Positions 1 to 5,880 of a DNA stretch of 7,424 nt are shown here, piece by piece. Position 1 is the stretch's first letter, and every line of letters begins with the position of its first letter. The notes beneath the pieces are model-generated. The model saw nothing but the letters and a program-made list of their open reading frames with translations, was not told the DNA's origin and ran no database searches. Made by a program: the position numbers and the translations under genes. This DNA comes from Helicobacteraceae bacterium (GTDB lineage: Bacteria; Campylobacterota; Campylobacteria; Campylobacterales; Sulfurimonadaceae), in assembly GCA_947497635.1 (NCBI GenBank), contig CANMHZ010000055.1, positions 1 through 7,424 on the forward strand. Reading direction: 5' to 3'.

Positions 1-298
1 CAATGGTTCCGATAGTGTCAATATGCCCTTGAACGATATGCCCCTCGAAACGATCTCCCATCATCATCGCGGGTTCGATGTGGACATTCCCCGTGAGCTT
101 TTCAGTGGCGATATGGTTAAGGGTTTCAGGTGAAAGTTCGACGGTAAAGCCGTCACTTTCGATACTCACGACCGAGAGACACGTCCCATTGATGGCGATA
201 GAATCTCCCAGTTTTGCTTTATACGCCACTTTAAGCGACAGATGATTTCCACCAAAACTTTTAACACTTCCCATCTCACGAATCAATCCTGTAAACAT
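1..298 (-). CDS. ribE: Riboflavin synthase alpha chain, N-terminal half (partial)
   Basis: Riboflavin synthase converts two molecules of 6,7-dimethyl-8-ribityllumazine into riboflavin plus a pyrimidinedione, the last step of riboflavin synthesis in the cytosol. The 99 visible residues begin MFTGLI, the hallmark N-terminus of the family (MFTGII). They continue with GDSIAINGTCLSV (residues 31-43), the substrate-pocket strand of the first lumazine-binding barrel, and with GDRFEGHIVQGHID (81-94), which leads into the second barrel. The family is usually about 200-215 residues, so the C-terminal half lies beyond the left edge. The start is supported by AAGGGG about 5 nt upstream on the minus strand. 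It lies 12 nt after the stop of the Sel1-repeat gene, so it is probably co-transcribed with it. No FMN-riboswitch-like structure is seen upstream. The symbol ribE is used here for the alpha-chain enzyme; some genomes call it ribC. Confidence 0.93.
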   Translation of the reverse strand, partial: MFTGLIREMGSVKSFGGNHLSLKVAYKAKLGDSIAINGTCLSVVSIESDGFTVELSPETLNHIATEKLTGNVHIEPAMMMGDRFEGHIVQGHIDTIGTI

Positions 299-310
299 TG
301 CACCCCTTTA

Positions 311-994
311 TTAAAAAACAATTTTACCCTCTTCTTGCAAAGAGCGAATAATATCTTTTGCTTTTTCATGACCATTATACGCCGCTTTTCGACACCACTC
401 CAGTGCCACATCGTGATTCGCATCACACCCAAGCCCTTGATCGTAGAGAAGTCCAAGATTATATTGTCCTTCGGGAAGATTCATGGCTGCTGCGCGTGAA
501 AAACAGATGAAAGCTTTTGGATAATTTTGCTCTACCCCATGCCCCTCTTTGAGAAGAACACCAAGGTTGTTAAACGCTCCTGCATGACCCCGTTTCGCAG
601 CTTCTTCGTACCAAAACGCCGCTTCGGAGAAATTTTGAACGCATCCCAACCCTTTTTCAAGGCTGATCGCCACTTCGTACTGCGCTTGAGGAAACTCCAA
701 CACAGCCGAGCGCATCAAAAATTCATGCGATTTAAACTGATCGTGTGCCACAACCACCCCATCGGCATAGAGTAATCCGAGATTGAAAAGGGCGGTCGGC
801 TCCTCCAAATCGCCCGCACGCATATAGAGTTCGTAAGCACGCTCCAGTGATTTCTCAACCCCAAATCCTTGTTGATACATAAATCCCAATGAGGAGAGGG
901 CAATAGGGTGGTTTCGCTCGGCTAAAGCAGTGAAGAGTTCATACGCTTTGGCATAATCTTGTGTATTAAAAGCATTGTAGGCATCTTGAAGCAT
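311..994 (-). CDS. Sel1-repeat (SLR/TPR-like) protein
   Basis: This 227-residue protein is built almost entirely of Sel1-like repeats of about 36 residues. Repeats are visible at roughly 31-66, 67-102, 103-138, 139-174 and 175-210, each with an A..LG.LY..G.GV pattern (for example LSSLGFMYQQGFGVEKS and YNLGLLYDQGLGCDAN). The N-terminal 30 residues look like a TPR half-repeat (YAKAYELFTALAERN). Such alpha-solenoids act as protein-binding scaffolds. No signal peptide or membrane segment is seen, and cysteines are not paired at fixed repeat positions as in the secreted Helicobacter Hcp proteins, so a cytoplasmic location is inferred. It ends 12 nt before ribE and starts 42 nt after the small upstream gene, so all three probably share a transcript. 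The ribosome site is weak (AGAG about 10 nt upstream). The partner and exact role are unknown. Confidence 0.9.
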   Translation of the reverse strand: MLQDAYNAFNTQDYAKAYELFTALAERNHPIALSSLGFMYQQGFGVEKSLERAYELYMRAGDLEEPTALFNLGLLYADGVVVAHDQFKSHEFLMRSAVLEFPQAQYEVAISLEKGLGCVQNFSEAAFWYEEAAKRGHAGAFNNLGVLLKEGHGVEQNYPKAFICFSRAAAMNLPEGQYNLGLLYDQGLGCDANHDVALEWCRKAAYNGHEKAKDIIRSLQEEGKIVF

Positions 995-1036
995 TTTGAT
1001 ATATCTCTTTTTGGGGAAATTATAACGTGCGTAACT

Positions 1037-1228
1037 TTAACGCCTGACTTTTCGATCGCCCCGATTTTTTTCTTTAAGCTTCGTAATAACATCTTTGAGA
1101 CGCTCTTTTTCCGATAAAAGATCATCGCGGATAAGATGCTCTTCATCTCCATCGACAGCAGGATCAAACTCGAGAGGAGTAGGGTCATAATTTTTCAAAA
1201 GTTCTTCAAGGGTTTGCGGTGTGTTCAT
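1037..1228 (-). CDS. Small charged hypothetical protein (63 aa)
   Basis: I do not recognise this 63-residue protein. The N-terminal half is acidic (TLEELLKNYDPTPLEFDP, then DGDEEH). The C-terminal third is a strongly charged predicted helix that ends very basic (KLKEKNRGDRKVRR). It has no cysteines, signal peptide or membrane segment. The start is supported by GAG about 7 nt upstream, and a TATAAA box lies about 33 nt upstream. It is the first gene of a leftward run with the Sel1-repeat gene and ribE. An overlapping 88-codon frame on the same strand (922-1188) was judged less likely because it runs into the Sel1 gene and has odd composition. The split acidic/basic character could suit protein or nucleic-acid binding, but that is speculation. 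Confidence 0.7.
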   Translation of the reverse strand: MNTPQTLEELLKNYDPTPLEFDPAVDGDEEHLIRDDLLSEKERLKDVITKLKEKNRGDRKVRR

Positions 1229-1260
1229 TAATCGTCTCAGTACTAAAGATTTTGCTTAAT

Positions 1261-1266
1261 TTTATA
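1261..1266 (-). promoter_or_regulatory. Candidate -10 box for the 63-aa/Sel1/ribE run
   Basis: Read on the minus strand this is TATAAA in an AT-rich context (AGTATAAAATT). It would place transcription start about 25 nt before the ATG at 1228. No convincing -35 box is seen, which is common in Campylobacterota. An AAAGCAAAA stretch lies just upstream and overlaps the 3' end of the nuclease gene. It would let the run be transcribed independently of the upstream nuclease gene. Confidence 0.4.
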
Positions 1267-1277
1267 CTGTTTTTGCT

Positions 1278-2180
1278 TTATCCTCTTAGATTTGCAATCT
1301 CACTGATACTCAATCCTGTTTTTAGTGATAGTGTTTCATCATCCAAGAGATCAAGGAGGTTTTTGGCAATGCTGAGCTTGGCTTGGAATTGCCCCTCTTC
1401 TCTCCCTTTTTCCATTCCTTTTTCCATCCCTTTCGCTAGCCCTTTTTCCATTCCCAATTTTAGACCATCTTCAAGAGCAGTTTTTAAAGCGTTTTCTTGA
1501 ATCCCTTCTCGCATAGAGACGTAGTCATATACTTCCATCTCTTGTTTGCTCCATGTGTATTGTTGAGCTATTTCAAACGCCTCTTTGAACTCTTTGATAT
1601 TTTCCAATTCTGCGGGGATAAGTTCGAAGTTTGACGCATTTTTGATGAAGTAAATCCATTTATCAGTGATAGAATTTTCCAAAGAGGCTAAAGATTTGGT
1701 AAATTTTGGAAGTTCTATAAAGGTGAATTCAAAATCTCCTATCTCTTGCTTGAGTGTTTTGGCATCGAGGATAAGGTGTCGTGAAATATACTCTTGAGTT
1801 TCAAGGATAGCGAAGTTGAGAATCCCGATAAAGTAGACTTTTTGCAAGGTTGAATACTCTTTTGAGATACCCAATTGGGAGACATAGCTTTTGGAGGTGT
1901 AATAAAGACTTCTTTTCGCAAACTCTTTGTCTTTGGCGACTTGCATTTCTACGATGAAGGAATTATTATTGTTATCTACTGCTTTAATATCAAGTATTGT
2001 ATTTTTAAGATCTTCTATTTTGGGGACTTGATAGGGGTTGACTATGGTGATACTTTTGATAGTATCATTCCCTGTAAAGTCAAGAACAGCGTTTAGAAAG
2101 GAAATCAGAATCTCTTTTTTGTTTTCATCTCCAAATATCTTTTTGAAGGCAACATCATTGGTAGGGTCAGCAAATCGCAT
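1278..2180 (-). CDS. Rpn/PDDEXK-family nuclease ('putative transposase' family)
   Basis: This 300-residue protein opens with FADPTNDVAFKKIFGDE, the typical start of the Rpn-type recombination-promoting nuclease/PD-(D/E)XK 'transposase' family (PDDEXK_2, TIGR01784-like). The catalytic core is visible as LDIKAVD (63-69) and FIVEMQ (75-80), giving the D64...E78-x-Q80 signature of this nuclease fold. Rpn proteins studied in E. coli are DNA endonucleases that promote RecA-independent recombination, and some act in phage defence. The C-terminus carries a glycine-spaced repeat (GMEK and relatives, about 241-263) encoded by a 12-bp tandem repeat, then a leucine-rich tail with SISEIANL (291-298). Length is normal and no key residue is missing, so it looks intact. 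AGGAG lies 10 nt before the start. No terminal inverted repeats are visible, so it is not an obvious mobile element itself. Confidence 0.9.
   Translation of the reverse strand: MRFADPTNDVAFKKIFGDENKKEILISFLNAVLDFTGNDTIKSITIVNPYQVPKIEDLKNTILDIKAVDNNNNSFIVEMQVAKDKEFAKRSLYYTSKSYVSQLGISKEYSTLQKVYFIGILNFAILETQEYISRHLILDAKTLKQEIGDFEFTFIELPKFTKSLASLENSITDKWIYFIKNASNFELIPAELENIKEFKEAFEIAQQYTWSKQEMEVYDYVSMREGIQENALKTALEDGLKLGMEKGLAKGMEKGMEKGREEGQFQAKLSIAKNLLDLLDDETLSLKTGLSISEIANLRG
1404..1463 (-). repeat. 12-bp imperfect tandem repeat coding for GMEK units
   Basis: Five consecutive 12-bp units (1404-1415, 1416-1427, 1428-1439, 1440-1451, 1452-1463) lie in the 3' part of the nuclease gene. Units 1, 2 and 4 are nearly identical (plus strand [CT]CCTTTTTCCAT). 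Units 3 and 5 have drifted. Each unit is exactly four codons, so gain or loss keeps the frame and only lengthens or shortens the GxxxG-type tail. Each conserved unit also contains an ATG and a purine-rich stretch on the coding strand. Confidence 0.85.
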
Positions 2181-2211
2181 CTAAGGGGTGCTCCTCTTGG
2201 AATAATGAGGT

Positions 2212-2217
2212 ATTTTA
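2212..2217 (-). promoter_or_regulatory. Candidate -10 box for the Rpn-type nuclease gene
   Basis: On the minus strand this reads TAAAAT preceded by GTG, about 32 nt before the start codon at 2180. No clear -35 is seen. The 28-bp repeat at 2263-2290 lies about 45 bp further upstream. This is only a best guess in AT-rich DNA. Confidence 0.25.
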
Positions 2218-2262
2218 CACTGGTTTGGGTTAAATACTGTATCTTAAATTTTAGACTTTCTA

Positions 2263-2321
2263 AGACACTTTTGCTTTGTCTTTTTATAAGGCGAATTTTC
2301 TCCTACAATTAATTTAAGAAA
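2263..2321 (+). repeat. Left copy of duplicated mnmG promoter region (28-bp perfect direct repeat plus -10-like box)
   Basis: Bases 2263-2290 are identical to 3634-3661 (28 of 28). The likeness continues past the identity: after a diverged 13-nt spacer (16 nt in the right copy) come TACAATT (TATAATT in the right copy), 3-4 nt, then TTAAGAAA in both. The left copy therefore resembles a whole promoter region, but no plus-strand gene follows; it points into the 3' end of the ATPase gene. It also lies 82 nt upstream of the minus-strand nuclease start. Within the 28 bp is a 19-bp dyad, AGACA/TGTCT with a 9-nt spacer. Confidence 0.9.
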
Positions 2322-2334
2322 AAGTCCCCTGAAT

Positions 2335-2347
2335 GAAGTCTGACTTC
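2335..2347. terminator. Small hairpin in the gap after the ATPase gene
   Basis: GAAGT and ACTTC form a 5-bp stem with a CTG loop. On the minus strand, downstream of the ATPase stop, the stem is followed about 14 nt later by a TTTTT tract. On the plus strand TTTTT follows about 13 nt later. Neither spacing is that of a canonical intrinsic terminator, so this is a weak call. Confidence 0.25.
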
Positions 2348-2363
2348 TCTTTAGAATCGCTTT

Positions 2364-3557
2364 TTAATACAAAAACCCGAAAATCCAAAGCGGTATTTTA
2401 TTCCCAAACCCTATCTCAATATCATCGGCTACTACAAACGAGTTCGGTATCTCTTTTATTTGTTCAAAGCTTTTGTTTTTACCGCCGATTTCAATCGTAA
2501 TTTTCTCATCAATCAGAAAGTCCCCACTATTGGGATAATGCAACGTATGATTCACCCGAAGCTGCGAGGCGAAAAACTGTTCTCGTATCGTCCCTATTTC
2601 CTGATTTTCACAATAATATTGACTGAGATTTGGATTGTTGAGATAGAGTTTGGAGGGCTTGGAAAAAACACTATCATTTTTCGCGCGTGAGCGTAATGAA
2701 TAAAAGATATTGCCTAGACTCAGATAATCAATGTATTGATAGAGGGTTGTGCGATTTATTCCGATTTTCGCCGCGAGGGCTGTGATATTGAGTTCGTAGG
2801 GTTTGGATGCGCAGATCATTCCGACCAGTTGTTTGAGTTTTTGGATATTTTGCGGTTCAATATTAAAGATGATCGGTAAATCACTCTCGATGACGGTATT
2901 GATTGTCTCTTCGAGCTTTAGTCCATAGGTATTCGGGTTTTCAAAATAATAAGGGTAATACCCATTTTGAAGATATTCGCTAAAAAACTCAAACGGCTTG
3001 ATTCGATTGGTGATTCCTGAGGCAATCTCGATATGATGGGTAAGAATTTCATTCAAGGTAAAACTCTCGAATTTCATCCCCAGCTTCAGTTCCAAAAATT
3101 CCCGAAATGAAAGACCTGCAACGCGGTACAAAACAGCCCGTCGGCTCAAGTCGGCTTTCTTATGTTCTAACTGCATGGCAGAAGAACCACTAAAGATCAC
3201 TTGAAGGTCTAAGAAATCATAGATTTCCTTGAGGTCATTCTCAAAATTTGCATATTTATGGATCTCATCAATGGCTAAAACTTTACCGCCACTTTTGGAA
3301 AATATATCGGCAATATCATACAATCTGACACCACTAAGTGCGATACTATCGGCACTAAAATAGAGTTTTTTACTGATCGGTACATCAAGATTATTCAAAT
3401 ATTGGAGGATGGATGTTGTCTTACCCACACCCCGAGCCCCTAAAATCCCGATCATCTTGTCATTAAAATCGATGGTGTTTAGAAAATAGCGTTTATAGGG
3501 ATATTTCTGTAGTTTTGTAATCTTATGATATTTTTCAAATAAGCTTTCTAATAGCAT
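2364..3557 (-). CDS. DUF4143-type AAA ATPase with nuclease-like C-terminus
   Basis: This 397-residue protein belongs to the AAA_14/DUF4143 ATPase family. Walker A is GARGVGKTT (40-48), Walker B is VLAIDEIHK (93-101), and a sensor-like strand VIFSGSSA follows (120-127). A central helical region (about 150-250) is followed by a winged-helix-like segment (LNITALAAKIGINRTTLYQYIDYL, about 256-279). The C-terminus has the spacing of a restriction-nuclease-like fold: GDFLID (345-350) then TIEIGGKNK (354-362), giving D346, E356 and K360. The family is widespread, variable and mostly uncharacterised; roles in stress or mobile-element biology are often guessed. It sits alone on the minus strand, bracketed by two copies of the mnmG promoter region, suggesting a one-gene inserted cassette. 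The reading frame is intact. A weak AGAG site precedes the start. Substrate and role are unknown. Confidence 0.9.
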   Translation of the reverse strand: MLLESLFEKYHKITKLQKYPYKRYFLNTIDFNDKMIGILGARGVGKTTSILQYLNNLDVPISKKLYFSADSIALSGVRLYDIADIFSKSGGKVLAIDEIHKYANFENDLKEIYDFLDLQVIFSGSSAMQLEHKKADLSRRAVLYRVAGLSFREFLELKLGMKFESFTLNEILTHHIEIASGITNRIKPFEFFSEYLQNGYYPYYFENPNTYGLKLEETINTVIESDLPIIFNIEPQNIQKLKQLVGMICASKPYELNITALAAKIGINRTTLYQYIDYLSLGNIFYSLRSRAKNDSVFSKPSKLYLNNPNLSQYYCENQEIGTIREQFFASQLRVNHTLHYPNSGDFLIDEKITIEIGGKNKSFEQIKEIPNSFVVADDIEIGFGNKIPLWIFGFLY

Positions 3558-3588
3558 AGGCTCTCTTTTGTAGTGTTGATAAGACGAT

Positions 3589-3599
3589 ACTATATCATA
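3589..3599 (-). promoter_or_regulatory. Candidate -10 region for the ATPase gene
   Basis: On the minus strand, TATGAT (3594-3599) and TATAGT (3589-3594) overlap, about 32-37 nt before the start codon at 3557. Neither has a good -35 box. The right copy of the 28-bp repeat lies about 35 bp upstream on this strand, so repeat-binding factors could affect this gene as well as mnmG. Confidence 0.3.
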
Positions 3600-3633
3600 A
3601 CGTTGTTTCTATTCTACAAAAATAAAGATTATC

Positions 3634-3696
3634 AGACACTTTTGCTTTGTCTTTTTATAAGTTTCAATAACCCTCGTTATAATTGCAGTTAAGAAA
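3634..3696 (+). repeat. Right copy of duplicated promoter region, in its native place before mnmG
   Basis: Bases 3634-3661 are identical to 2263-2290, and TATAATT and TTAAGAAA further right match the left copy. T-tracts (TTTT, TTT, TTTTT) recur every 5-7 bp, the kind of periodic upstream signal known for RpoD promoters in Campylobacter and Helicobacter. This copy lies directly upstream of mnmG and, in the other direction, 76 nt upstream of the ATPase start. Confidence 0.9.
3678..3683 (+). promoter_or_regulatory. mnmG promoter, -10 box
   Basis: This is a perfect TATAAT in the context CGTTATAATTGC, a 12-mer also found before trxA (6236-6247). It lies 31 nt before the mnmG ATG. The would-be -35 (TTATAA at 3655-3660, 17-bp spacer) is poor and falls at the end of the 28-bp repeat, so upstream T-tracts may substitute for it. 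The ribosome site is a modest AAGAAG a few bases before the ATG. Confidence 0.7.
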
Positions 3697-3714
3697 GTAA
3701 TAAAGAAGTAACCA

Positions 3715-5589
3715 ATGATAAATTATGACGTAATCGTAGTCGGTGGCGGACACGCAGGGATCGAAGCGGCACTTGCCTCTGCCCGTATGGGACACAATAC
3801 CCTAATGGTCTCGATGTTAGCCGAGCAAGTAGGGGCGACAAGCTGTAATCCGGCTGTTGGCGGTTTAGCCAAAGGGCATTTAGTTCGCGAACTTGATGCC
3901 CTCGGCGGTGAGATGGGTTTACTGACGGATGAAGCAGGAATTCAATTTCGAATTCTTAATATCACCAAAGGACCAGCGGTAAGAGGTAGTAGGGCGCAGA
4001 TTGATATGGATCGTTACCGTATGATTGCCCGTAATACGATTCTCACTACCCCCAATATGTCTCTTATTCAAGAGACGGTGACATCGCTTATTATTGAAGA
4101 CAATACCGTTGTTGGTGTACGCACCCATTTGCTCAATGAGTATCGAGCACAGCGTGTTATTTTAACGACAGGGACATTTCTAAACGGGATGATTCATATT
4201 GGAGAAATTCGTCAAGAAGCAGGACGTTTCGGTGAGTTTGCTGCCAAAGGATTGACGGATTCGTTGCGTGAAGCTGGGCTTGCTGTTGGACGGCTCAAGA
4301 CGGGAACGTGTCCGCGCGTCGATAGTTCTTCGATTGATTTTAGCGTGATGGAGATTCAAGACGGCGACACTCTCCCCAATCCATTTAGTTTTCGTACCGA
4401 TAGGGTAAAATTTGCGCAAGAGAAGAAACAGCTCCCGTGTTATATCGCCTATACCAACGAAGAGACTCACACCCTCATCGAGGGGAATTTTCACCGTGCC
4501 CCATTATTTACAGGTCAAATCGAAGGGGTAGGACCGCGCTATTGTCCGAGCATTGAAGATAAAGTAAATCGTTTCCGAGACAAAGAGCGTCATCACCTCT
4601 TTATCGAACCTCAAACGGCAGAGAATACGGAGTGCTACATCAACGGTATGTCCACCTCTCTCCCCCCTGATGTCCAGCGTTCGATGATTCATTCGGTCAT
4701 TGGGATGGAAAATGCCAAAATTGTCCGTTACGGCTATGCTATCGAATACGATTACGTTGATCCGACCGAGCTAAAACACACCCTAGAGACGAAAAAAGTG
4801 AAACATCTCTATTGTGCAGGACAGATCAACGGAACAACAGGTTACGAAGAGGCGGCAGCGCAGGGGTTGATGGCGGGGATTAATGCCGCGTTATCCCTAA
4901 GTGGTAAAGAGCCTCTTGTTTTGCGTCGTGATGAAGCGTACATTGGTGTATTGATTGATGATTTGGTCACCAAAGGGACGAAAGAGCCGTACCGTATGTT
5001 TACCTCTCGTGCTGAATATCGTCTTCTTCTTCGGGAAGAGACGGCGGATTTGCGTTTGGGGAAATACGGTCACGCATTGGGGCTCATTAGCGATGAGGAG
5101 ATGGAGCGAATCGAGCTCAAACGGAGTCAAATCAATGAGGGAACTTCCCTTTTGGAGACCACTATTTTTACTCCGACCAAAGAGTTCTTAGCCTTTTTGG
5201 ACTCTATCGACGAAGAGCGGATCAATGATCGAATCACGGGGACACAACTTGTCTCTCGTAAAAGTTTTGAGTTGGAAAAACTCCCAAAATTGATTCCAAG
5301 TTTCGGCGAACTTGATCCTTATATTCAAGAGCAAATTTTGATCGAAGCCAAATACGCCCGTTATGTCGAAAAACAAAGTGAAGATATTGAGAAGATGTCA
5401 CGGATGCTTCACATTGCTATCCCTGAGAATTTTGATTTCAAATCGGTTTCGGGGCTTTCCAATGAGATTGTCGATAAACTCGGACGGTTCAATCCTCCGA
5501 CCTTGCAAGCCGCCTCTCAAATCAGCGGTATTACCCCTGCGGCGTTGGATATATTGCAGATTTATATTAAGATGGCGGGGAAGAAATAA
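3715..5589 (+). CDS. mnmG: tRNA uridine-5-carboxymethylaminomethyl modification enzyme MnmG (GidA)
   Basis: MnmG is an FAD enzyme. With the GTPase MnmE it installs the (carboxymethyl)aminomethyl group on the wobble uridine (U34) of certain tRNAs in the cytosol. The 624-residue length is normal for the family. The FAD-binding GGGHAG is at residues 10-15. The conserved SCNPAVGGLAKGHLVREL begins at 43 with Cys44 (the counterpart of E. coli Cys47). GPRYCPSIEDK supplies catalytic Cys277. GYAIEYD is at 340-346 and GQINGTTGYEEAAAQG at 369-384. The C-terminal helical domain that contacts MnmE and tRNA is complete and ends at GITPAALDILQIYIK. The start follows directly from the MINYDVIVVGGGHAG dinucleotide-fold opening. 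It is followed after 57 nt by a toxin-antitoxin pair with no clear terminator between, so read-through is possible. No mnmE or rsmG neighbour is in the window. Confidence 0.98.
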   Translation: MINYDVIVVGGGHAGIEAALASARMGHNTLMVSMLAEQVGATSCNPAVGGLAKGHLVRELDALGGEMGLLTDEAGIQFRILNITKGPAVRGSRAQIDMDRYRMIARNTILTTPNMSLIQETVTSLIIEDNTVVGVRTHLLNEYRAQRVILTTGTFLNGMIHIGEIRQEAGRFGEFAAKGLTDSLREAGLAVGRLKTGTCPRVDSSSIDFSVMEIQDGDTLPNPFSFRTDRVKFAQEKKQLPCYIAYTNEETHTLIEGNFHRAPLFTGQIEGVGPRYCPSIEDKVNRFRDKERHHLFIEPQTAENTECYINGMSTSLPPDVQRSMIHSVIGMENAKIVRYGYAIEYDYVDPTELKHTLETKKVKHLYCAGQINGTTGYEEAAAQGLMAGINAALSLSGKEPLVLRRDEAYIGVLIDDLVTKGTKEPYRMFTSRAEYRLLLREETADLRLGKYGHALGLISDEEMERIELKRSQINEGTSLLETTIFTPTKEFLAFLDSIDEERINDRITGTQLVSRKSFELEKLPKLIPSFGELDPYIQEQILIEAKYARYVEKQSEDIEKMSRMLHIAIPENFDFKSVSGLSNEIVDKLGRFNPPTLQAASQISGITPAALDILQIYIKMAGKK

Positions 5590-5620
5590 AGGTATTATCA
5601 CCTGCCTTATCTGATATAAT
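5590..5620 (+). promoter_or_regulatory. Toxin-antitoxin promoter with overlapping small dyads
   Basis: A perfect TATAAT (5615-5620) lies 26 nt before the antitoxin start. TTAT (5607-5610) and ATAA (5616-5619) form a short dyad overlapping it, and AGGT (5590-5593) with ACCT (5600-5603) forms another just upstream. Type II pairs are commonly repressed by their own antitoxin at such sites, so these are candidate operators. The arms are only 4 bp, so the operator reading is tentative; the -10 is better supported. Confidence 0.5.
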
Positions 5621-5646
5621 TGAACAAAAAATGAGAAGGAGTTTAT

Positions 5647-5880
5647 ATGCTAGCATTACCTATATCTGAAAACCAAATACTTCAGCTAATCTCACAGCTT
5701 GATTTGGCGGCACTCGAAAAAGTTCGCAAAGCGATTGTCAAAAAAGAAATTTATTTCAAACGATTCCAAAAAGCTCCGATTAACAATATCGTCCAAGATT
5801 TCAAAAATGAGGGCTATACTGATGGTTTCTTGGCAGATTTAGAAGAGGGTCTTAAAAAAAGTAGAATTTATCAAAAATGA
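5647..5880 (+). CDS. Probable type II antitoxin, unrecognised family
   Basis: This 77-residue acidic/basic mixed protein directly precedes, and overlaps by ATGA, a RelE/ParE-like toxin gene, the usual antitoxin-first order. The N-terminal part (about 6-35, ISENQILQLISQL then LEKVRKAIVKKE) is helical and may dimerise or bind DNA, although I see no clear AbrB, ribbon-helix-helix or HTH signature. The C-terminal part (GYTDGFLADLEEGLKKSRIY, 57-75) resembles the toxin-wrapping tails of antitoxins, ending in an amphipathic LEEGLKKS helix. A strong AAGGAG lies 5 nt before the ATG, stronger than at the other genes here, fitting the need for antitoxin excess. The inferred role is to neutralise the following toxin and repress its own promoter. 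The call rests mainly on context. Confidence 0.7.
   Translation: MLALPISENQILQLISQLDLAALEKVRKAIVKKEIYFKRFQKAPINNIVQDFKNEGYTDGFLADLEEGLKKSRIYQK

Noticed and set aside
242..775. Plus-strand frames opposite the Sel1-repeat and ribE genes
   Set aside because: Composition is not protein-like and the minus-strand products are clear.
922..1188. 88-codon minus-strand frame overlapping the 63-aa and Sel1 genes
   Set aside because: It covers most of the better-supported 63-aa gene and runs into the Sel1 start, has an unlikely composition and no convincing ribosome site.
1250..1289. TTTTGCTT stretches at 1250-1257 and 1271-1278 as possible further copies of the 28-bp repeat
   Set aside because: Only 8-9 contiguous bases match, in T-rich DNA; the AGACA arm and the downstream TTTTTATAAG block are absent or too diverged.
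1278..2180. Treating the 'putative transposase' gene as an insertion sequence
   Set aside because: No terminal inverted repeats or target duplications flank this gene, and the protein family is a nuclease group rather than a DDE transposase.
3919..5601. Several antisense frames of 60-100 codons across mnmG
   Set aside because: They lie opposite a fully conserved enzyme gene, lack recognisable domains, and are expected by-products of its codon pattern.
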